From positions 1-64,000 of the forward strand of contig CAVVIB010000018.1 in assembly GCA_963748205.1 (NCBI GenBank): a DNA stretch of 64,000 nucleotides, read 5' to 3'. Below, in pieces: positions 59,822-64,000 of the stretch. The stretch's first letter is position 1. Each line of letters opens with the position of its first letter. The stretch comes from JAIBJN01 sp963748205. Lineage in GTDB: Bacteria > Actinomycetota > Thermoleophilia > Gaiellales > Gaiellaceae. A program made the position numbers and the translations under genes. The notes below the pieces were generated by a model. It worked only from the letters and a program-made list of their open reading frames with translations, was not told where the DNA came from and ran no database searches.

Positions 59822-61282
59822 CTAGATCCAGCTTAGATTCTCGTGCAGGAGCGGGATGAGGAAGTAGAGCGTGAACGCCGCGGCCGACGCGTACATGAGC
59901 GGGTGCACCTTGCGTGCCTCGCCCTGGGCGACGCGGATGACGACGTACGAGATGAAGCCGAAGCCGATCCCGTTCGTGATCGAGAACGTCAGCGGCATCA
60001 TGATGATCGCGAGCAGGGCCGAGAGGCCCAGCGCGAAGTTGTTGAAGTCGATGCCGGCGATCGTTCGCTCGCGCCCGGTCTCCGCCTCGGTCTCCTTCTC
60101 CACGAGTGCGCCGGCCATGAGCCAGCCGACGATGATGAGCGCGGCACCGGTCGCCTGCGGCGGCACCATGCCGATCAGCGGCGCGAAGAACATGAACGGG
60201 AAGAAGAGGAGCCCGGTGATGATGCTCACCCAGCCCGTTCGCCCGCCGACGCCGACGCCCGCTCCCGACTCGATGTAGGTCGTGGCCGAGGAGGCCGACG
60301 CCGCGCCGCCCGCCATGGCGGCGACCGAGTCGACGAGGAGCGGCTTCTTGATGTCGGGCATCTCGCCCTTCTCGTCCAGGTAGCCGGCCTGCTTCCCGAC
60401 CCCGACGAGCGTGCCCATCGTGTCGAAGAAGTCGGCGAGGAAGAGCGCGAAGACGAAGGCCAACGTGGTCACGATCCCGACTGTCGCGAACGAGTCGAAG
60501 CTGAACTCGCCGACGAGGCCGAAGTTCGGGCTCTGCGCGATGTCGTCGGGCCAGCGGGCGATGCCCGGCTGCGTGTAGGCCGTGTAGTCGGTCGCCCAGT
60601 TGATGATCGTGGCGAAGACGGTCGTCGCGACGATCGCGATGAGCAGGTCGGCGCGAATGCCGCGCGCCCGCAGGACGATCGCAAGGACGATGCCGAAGAC
60701 CGCGACGAGGCTCGGCCACGACTCGAACGTCGTGAGCGTGACGAGCGTGCCCTCCCCGCGTATGACGATGCCGGCGTTGACGAGCCCGATGAAGGCGATG
60801 AAGAGGCCGATGCCGATGGCGATCGCCTTCTTCAGCTCGAGCGGAATGGCACGCATCACCTTCTCCCGCATGCCGAGCAGGACGAGCAGCGTGACGAGCG
60901 CGCCCTCCATGACCACGATCCCCATCGCCTCCGGAAAGCCCAGGCCCTCCGTGGCCACGAGCGTGAACGCGACGACGGCGTTCAGCCCCAGCCCCGGCGC
61001 GATCGCATAGGCCTTGTTCGTGACGAGGCCCATGATGATCGTCATCACCCCGGCGACGAGACACGTCGAGGCGAGCACGCCGTCGAAGGGCAACCCCGTA
61101 CCCTCGAGCCCTTGCACCCCCGCAAAGCTGAGAATCGAGGGGTTCACGAAGATGATGTAGGACATGACGATGAAGGTCGTCGCGCCCGCGACGGTGTCCC
61201 GCCAGAGCGTCGTCCCGTTCTCCGTAAAGCGGAAGTGCCCGTCCAGCCAAGAGCGCCGGACGCTCTGCGCCAACGAGGCCAT
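59822..61282 (-). CDS. NCS2 family (AzgA-like) purine permease
   Basis: 486 residues from the ATG at 61280-61282 with GGAGGAG upstream; a longer in-frame extension lacks hydrophobic or conserved character. FRFTENGTTLWRDTVAGATT, TFIVMSYIIFVNPSILSFAG, NKAYAIAPGLGLNAVVAFTL, FLADFFDTMGTLVGVGKQAG and SATTYIESGAGVGVGGRTGW are the conserved AzgA/PbuG blocks. About twelve or more membrane segments are present. Likely adenine/guanine/hypoxanthine uptake. No purine riboswitch consensus was seen in the 121 bp upstream. Confidence 0.92.
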   Translation of the reverse strand: MASLAQSVRRSWLDGHFRFTENGTTLWRDTVAGATTFIVMSYIIFVNPSILSFAGVQGLEGTGLPFDGVLASTCLVAGVMTIIMGLVTNKAYAIAPGLGLNAVVAFTLVATEGLGFPEAMGIVVMEGALVTLLVLLGMREKVMRAIPLELKKAIAIGIGLFIAFIGLVNAGIVIRGEGTLVTLTTFESWPSLVAVFGIVLAIVLRARGIRADLLIAIVATTVFATIINWATDYTAYTQPGIARWPDDIAQSPNFGLVGEFSFDSFATVGIVTTLAFVFALFLADFFDTMGTLVGVGKQAGYLDEKGEMPDIKKPLLVDSVAAMAGGAASASSATTYIESGAGVGVGGRTGWVSIITGLLFFPFMFFAPLIGMVPPQATGAALIIVGWLMAGALVEKETEAETGRERTIAGIDFNNFALGLSALLAIIMMPLTFSITNGIGFGFISYVVIRVAQGEARKVHPLMYASAAAFTLYFLIPLLHENLSWI

Positions 61283-61403
61283 CCTCACTCCTCCTTTCCC
61301 CATTGACCGACTGACTGGCGCGAGCGTAACGCGTCGCTGAGACGGCACAAAAAACGACGTCCGGGCCGGTGCAACCGTGCCGCGAACGCCGTTTGGCGGG
61401 ATC

Positions 61404-62039
61404 CTACTCGGGCTTCGACCGCCGCGCCAGGAGCGCGGTGCCCTCGCCGACGGCAAGCTCGTCGAAATCGTCGAAACCGAGCGGGCCGAGCCGAGCGCGG
61501 AGCGTTTCAGGAGGCGTCCAGATCGGGGTGTCGGGCCCCGAGACCGCCGAGAAGAGGAGCACGCCGCCCGGCGCGGTCACCCGGCCGAGCTCGCCGAAGA
61601 ACGGGATCATGTTCAGCAAGAGGACGAGGTCGAACGCTCCGTCTGCGAAGGGGAGCTCGGAAGCGTCGGCGACCTCGAAGCGAACGCGCTCGCCGAGCTC
61701 GGAGGGAAGGAGGCTGCGGGCCTGCTCGATCATCGCCGGCGCGAGGTCGACGCCGACGACCTCCGCCCCGGGGAAACGCTCGGCCGCCAGGCGTGCCCCG
61801 GTACCGGTGCCCGTGCCCAGGTCGAGGACAGTCGCCGGCTCGCGCTCGAGACGGTCGAGAGCCGCCCTGAACGGCGCCAGCCTCTCGGGCGTGATGACGC
61901 CGGCCCAGACGGGTGCCAGCCGCTCGAACTCCGCGCGGAGCGGTCGGCGGAAGAACCGCCAGAGTCCCGGGCGGGCGACGACGATGCGGGTGACCAGGCG
62001 GGCGAACCGGCGCCCGAGCGCTTCGCGGCGGCCGTTCAC
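61404..62039 (-). CDS. class I SAM-dependent methyltransferase
   Basis: 211 residues, GTG start overlapping the SAM hydrolase stop. Motif I VLDLGTGTGTGARLAAERFP, then VVGVDLAPAMIEQA, FEVADASELPFADGAFDLVL and GRVTAPGGVLLFSAVSG are the Methyltransf_11/25 pattern. Acceptor unknown. It ends the hemC-hemD-SAM hydrolase run. Confidence 0.85.
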   Translation of the reverse strand: MNGRREALGRRFARLVTRIVVARPGLWRFFRRPLRAEFERLAPVWAGVITPERLAPFRAALDRLEREPATVLDLGTGTGTGARLAAERFPGAEVVGVDLAPAMIEQARSLLPSELGERVRFEVADASELPFADGAFDLVLLLNMIPFFGELGRVTAPGGVLLFSAVSGPDTPIWTPPETLRARLGPLGFDDFDELAVGEGTALLARRSKPE

Positions 62040-62851
62040 CAGTCGGCCGCGGACACCTTGAGCTCGTCGCCCGCGCCCACGCCGAACATCGCCGCGGCGC
62101 TCCCGCGGTTGATGGCGAGCGAGATGTTCCAGTAGGCGTCCTCGTAGAGGACGATGTCCCCGCCCTTCACCTCGGCGAACGTGCGCGCCGCGATCGCGTA
62201 GTAGCGCTCGAAGCCGACCTCGATCTCGAGCTTCGAGCCGGCCTCGATGCCGACCTGCGCGAGGTCGTCCCTGGTGAGGTTGAGCTGGACGTTGCCGAAG
62301 CGGTCGACGTAGAGAACGGTCGCCCGGATCCGCCGCTTGCCGATGCTCGGCGCGGGCACGTCGATGCGGACGAGGTCGGCGGCGGCGATCGCCGGGCCGA
62401 GCTCCTTCAGCTCGACGCCGGCCGCGAGATGGGCCGAGGCGGGCGCGAAGACGTCGCGGCCGTGGAAGGTGCGCGCCACGGGCTCGAGCCGGTAGGCCGG
62501 GTTCGCGAGCTCGACCGCCTCCTCGACGCCGCCCAGCTTGTCGGCCGCGTAGGCGAGGAGCCCGTTGTCCGGCCCCACGTAGAAGCGCCCGTCGGAGCCT
62601 CGCAGGGCGATCGCCTTGCGGTCGCTGCCCACGCCCGGGTCGACGACGGCGAGGTGAACGCCCTCCGGCATGAACGGGAGCGTGCTCGCGAGGACCAGGG
62701 CGCCCTGGAGGACGTTGTGCGGCGCGATCCCGTGGGTGATGTCGATCACCTCAGCGTCCGGAGCGATGCGCTTGATCACCCCGCGGCACGTGCCGACGAA
62801 GTCGTCCTCGAGGCCGAAGTCCGTCAGGAAGGTGATGAACCGGCGGTCGAT
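62036..62851 (-). CDS. SAM hydroxide adenosyltransferase / halogenase-fold protein (DUF62), start unclear
   Basis: Trimeric SAM hydrolase family that converts SAM and water to adenosine and methionine; halide-using relatives exist. EVIDITHGIAPHNVLQGALV, VVDPGVGSDRKAIALRGSDG, FYVGPDNGLLAYA, GRDVFAPASAHLA and the C-domain YVDRFGNVQLNL are conserved. The family N-terminus (FITFLTDFGLEDDFVGTCRG) is present upstream of the first GTG at 62779, but no ATG, GTG or TTG precedes it before an in-frame TAA. The start is therefore non-standard (CTG at 62827, or a site near 62851) or altered in this sequence. Confidence 0.8.
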   Translation of the reverse strand: MDRRFITFLTDFGLEDDFVGTCRGVIKRIAPDAEVIDITHGIAPHNVLQGALVLASTLPFMPEGVHLAVVDPGVGSDRKAIALRGSDGRFYVGPDNGLLAYAADKLGGVEEAVELANPAYRLEPVARTFHGRDVFAPASAHLAAGVELKELGPAIAAADLVRIDVPAPSIGKRRIRATVLYVDRFGNVQLNLTRDDLAQVGIEAGSKLEIEVGFERYYAIAARTFAEVKGGDIVLYEDAYWNISLAINRGSAAAMFGVGAGDELKVSAADW

Positions 62852-63483
62852 GCCGCGAGCTTAACGGCTGCGACCAGGCCTTTCCGGTCGTGACCCTCCG
62901 CCTCGGCAAGAACCCGCAGGCCGAGCTCGCGCGCCTCCGCGGACGTGACCGGCCCGATGGAGACACACGGCGCTTCGACACCGAGCGCCGCGAACGCACG
63001 GGCCGCAGAGGCGGACGCGAGCACGACGAGGTCGGCGTCGGGGAAGCGCTCAGGAGCGAGCTCGAGGGTCCGGTACACGGGAACGAAGTCGGCGCCGAGC
63101 TCCTGCACGACCACGCCGCGGGCGCCCTCCGCCGCCGGGAAGAGCACCCGGCCGGCGGGGCGAGGGAGCTCCGCCGCGAGCCCTTCCTGGGTCGAGACCT
63201 GCGCGACGAGCTCGGGCTCGACCCCCCGCTCCCGCAACGCCTCGGCGGTTCCGCGGCCGACGGCGGCGACTTTCGGCAGGCGCCCCTCGAGGCGCGCGAA
63301 GAGCGCGTCGACCGCGTTGCGGCTCGTGAGGACGACCCAGTCGTAGCCGTCCGTGCGCAGCGGCGGCCCCGGCAGGGGCTCGATCGCCACCAGCGGGCAG
63401 GCTTCGACCTCGAAGCCCTCTTCCTCGAGCGCTGCAGCGAGCGGAGCCGCCAGGGCCTCCGTCGCCGTGAGGACGACCTTCAT
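62824..63483 (-). CDS. hemD: uroporphyrinogen-III synthase
   Basis: 219 residues from the ATG at 63481-63483 (MKVVLTATEALAAPLAAALE). It closes hydroxymethylbilane to uroporphyrinogen III. DWVVLTSRNAVDALF, VAAVGRGTAEALRERGV, LADLVVLASASAARAF-like DADLVVLASASAARAFAAL and CVSIGPVTSAEARELG are the weakly conserved family blocks. The ATG overlaps the hemC stop. The 3' end overlaps the SAM hydrolase 5' region. Confidence 0.9.
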   Translation of the reverse strand: MKVVLTATEALAAPLAAALEEEGFEVEACPLVAIEPLPGPPLRTDGYDWVVLTSRNAVDALFARLEGRLPKVAAVGRGTAEALRERGVEPELVAQVSTQEGLAAELPRPAGRVLFPAAEGARGVVVQELGADFVPVYRTLELAPERFPDADLVVLASASAARAFAALGVEAPCVSIGPVTSAEARELGLRVLAEAEGHDRKGLVAAVKLAASTAGSSPS

Positions 63484-64000
63484 GCGCGCAGCGACGCGGT
63501 CGCGGCGAGGAGCTCGTCCGCAAGCGCCAGCGGGTCTTCGCCCGTGCGCCGCTCCACCCATGCACCGTCCTCGTCCGCGATCAGCGCCGTCAGCACGCCG
63601 CCGTCGTGGTGTGCGGCGATGGGAGCGAGGCAGCCGCCGCCGATCCTGGCCACGCACGCCCGCTCGGCCTCGACCCGGCGGCGCGTCTCGGCGTCGTCGG
63701 CCGCACCGACCAGCTCTTCCTCGCCGGCCCGCACCTGGAGCGCGACCGCGCCCTGGCCGGCCTCCGGCAGCAGCTCCTCGGGCGAGAAGCGGTAGCCGAT
63801 CTCGCCGCCGAGGCCGAGCCGGTCGAGGCCGGCGGAGGAAAGCACGATCGCGTCGAGCCCGCGCTCACCCATCTTGCGCAGGCGCGTGTCGACGTTCCCC
63901 CGCAGCGGCTCGACGGAAAGCGCGGGCTCCAGCGCGAGCAGCTCGGCGCGGCGGCGGACCGACGCGGTGCCGACGCGCATCCCCGGCCGCAGGCCCTCGG
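63480..64000 (-). CDS. hemC: hydroxymethylbilane synthase, C-terminal part (runs off the window)
   Basis: The frame is open to base 64000, so the N-terminus lies outside. Visible: GMRVGTASVRRRAELL (the GTSSxRR block), EPLRGNVDTRLRKM, LSSAGLDRLG, LPEAGQGAVALQVR, and the dipyrromethane cofactor cysteine in ARIGGGCLAPIAAH. It polymerises four porphobilinogens in tetrapyrrole synthesis and is coupled to hemD. Confidence 0.95.
   Translation of the reverse strand, partial: EGLRPGMRVGTASVRRRAELLALEPALSVEPLRGNVDTRLRKMGERGLDAIVLSSAGLDRLGLGGEIGYRFSPEELLPEAGQGAVALQVRAGEEELVGAADDAETRRRVEAERACVARIGGGCLAPIAAHHDGGVLTALIADEDGAWVERRTGEDPLALADELLAATASLRA

Noticed and set aside
61283..61403. Purine riboswitch upstream of the AzgA-like permease
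   Set aside because: No conserved purine-aptamer core or three-way junction could be read in the 121 bp; nothing else convincing was seen there.

Overview
The window is a 64 kb stretch of chromosomal DNA from a high-GC actinobacterium. It has very high third-position GC, many GTG starts, stop/start overlaps such as TAGTG, GTGA and TGATG, and an MtrAB/LpqB-like two-component and lipoprotein set. It also has a complete 14-gene complex I operon and a tRNA gene without an encoded CCA. Gene content suggests the class Thermoleophilia (Gaiellales or Solirubrobacterales relatives), but that placement is inference. No CRISPR array, phage, IS transposase or rRNA gene is visible.

Layout. 0-2.5 kb: partial MFS transporter, NUDIX hydrolase, ASCH-domain protein, NmrA-like reductase, small zinc-ribbon protein. 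2.5-7.9 kb: 2-oxoacid dehydrogenase E1alpha-E1beta-E2, an inverted pair of REP-like palindromes, then lipB-lipA, which make the lipoyl cofactor of E2. 8-13 kb: fumC, a secreted metalloprotease with three C-terminal repeats, a ferredoxin/thioredoxin-type NADP reductase, an IscA/ErpA-like protein. 13.1-28.1 kb: nuoABCDEFGHIJK, an odd arginase-family gene, nuoLMN. 28.1-32.7 kb: a tail coupled to nuoN, made of an Lpd-like flavoprotein, a stand-alone cyclic-nucleotide-binding protein, an FAD oxidoreductase and a membrane class III nucleotidyl cyclase. 33-36 kb: UPF0173 hydrolase, Ldh2-type dehydrogenase, Mrp ATPase. 36-42 kb: response regulator, histidine kinase, GerMN/Gmad2 lipoprotein, ECF sigma factor, membrane-anchored RseB-like protein, L,D-transpeptidase (an envelope-homeostasis block). 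42-46 kb: acetyltransferase, DUF1015, inositol monophosphatase family, OB/HD nuclease-like protein, membrane protein. 46-53 kb (minus strand): M20 peptidase, DUF1385, nicotinate phosphoribosyltransferase, FtsH, methylmalonyl-CoA epimerase, ECF sigma, YchF-like GTPase. 53-58 kb: rarA, a fused EtfB-EtfA, alpha/beta hydrolase, arginase, tRNA-Phe. 58-64 kb: acetyltransferase, cold-shock protein and a divergent paralogue, hemolysin III protein, AzgA-type purine permease, methyltransferase, SAM hydrolase family, hemD, hemC (partial).

Frame integrity. At least 22 reading-frame breaks can be placed by protein continuity, and every one is a +1 event (one surplus base). Removing the surplus bases gives each affected gene a length divisible by three. 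Several apparent long fusion ORFs (NUDIX-ASCH, NuoD-NuoE, NuoF-NuoG, sigma factor-RseB-like, DUF1015-IMPase, NuoN-Lpd, oxidoreductase-cyclase) dissolve into ordinary adjacent genes. The EtfB-EtfA fusion does not dissolve and looks real. The simplest reading is insertion-biased sequence error, since most of the hit genes are core metabolic genes. In the feature list such genes are given as single loci with the break positions noted.

Most biologically unusual: the redox/cyclic-nucleotide gene set behind complex I, the arginase-family gene with an altered metal ligand inside the nuo operon, the secreted protease whose leader hairpin covers its ribosome-binding site, and the fused ETF.
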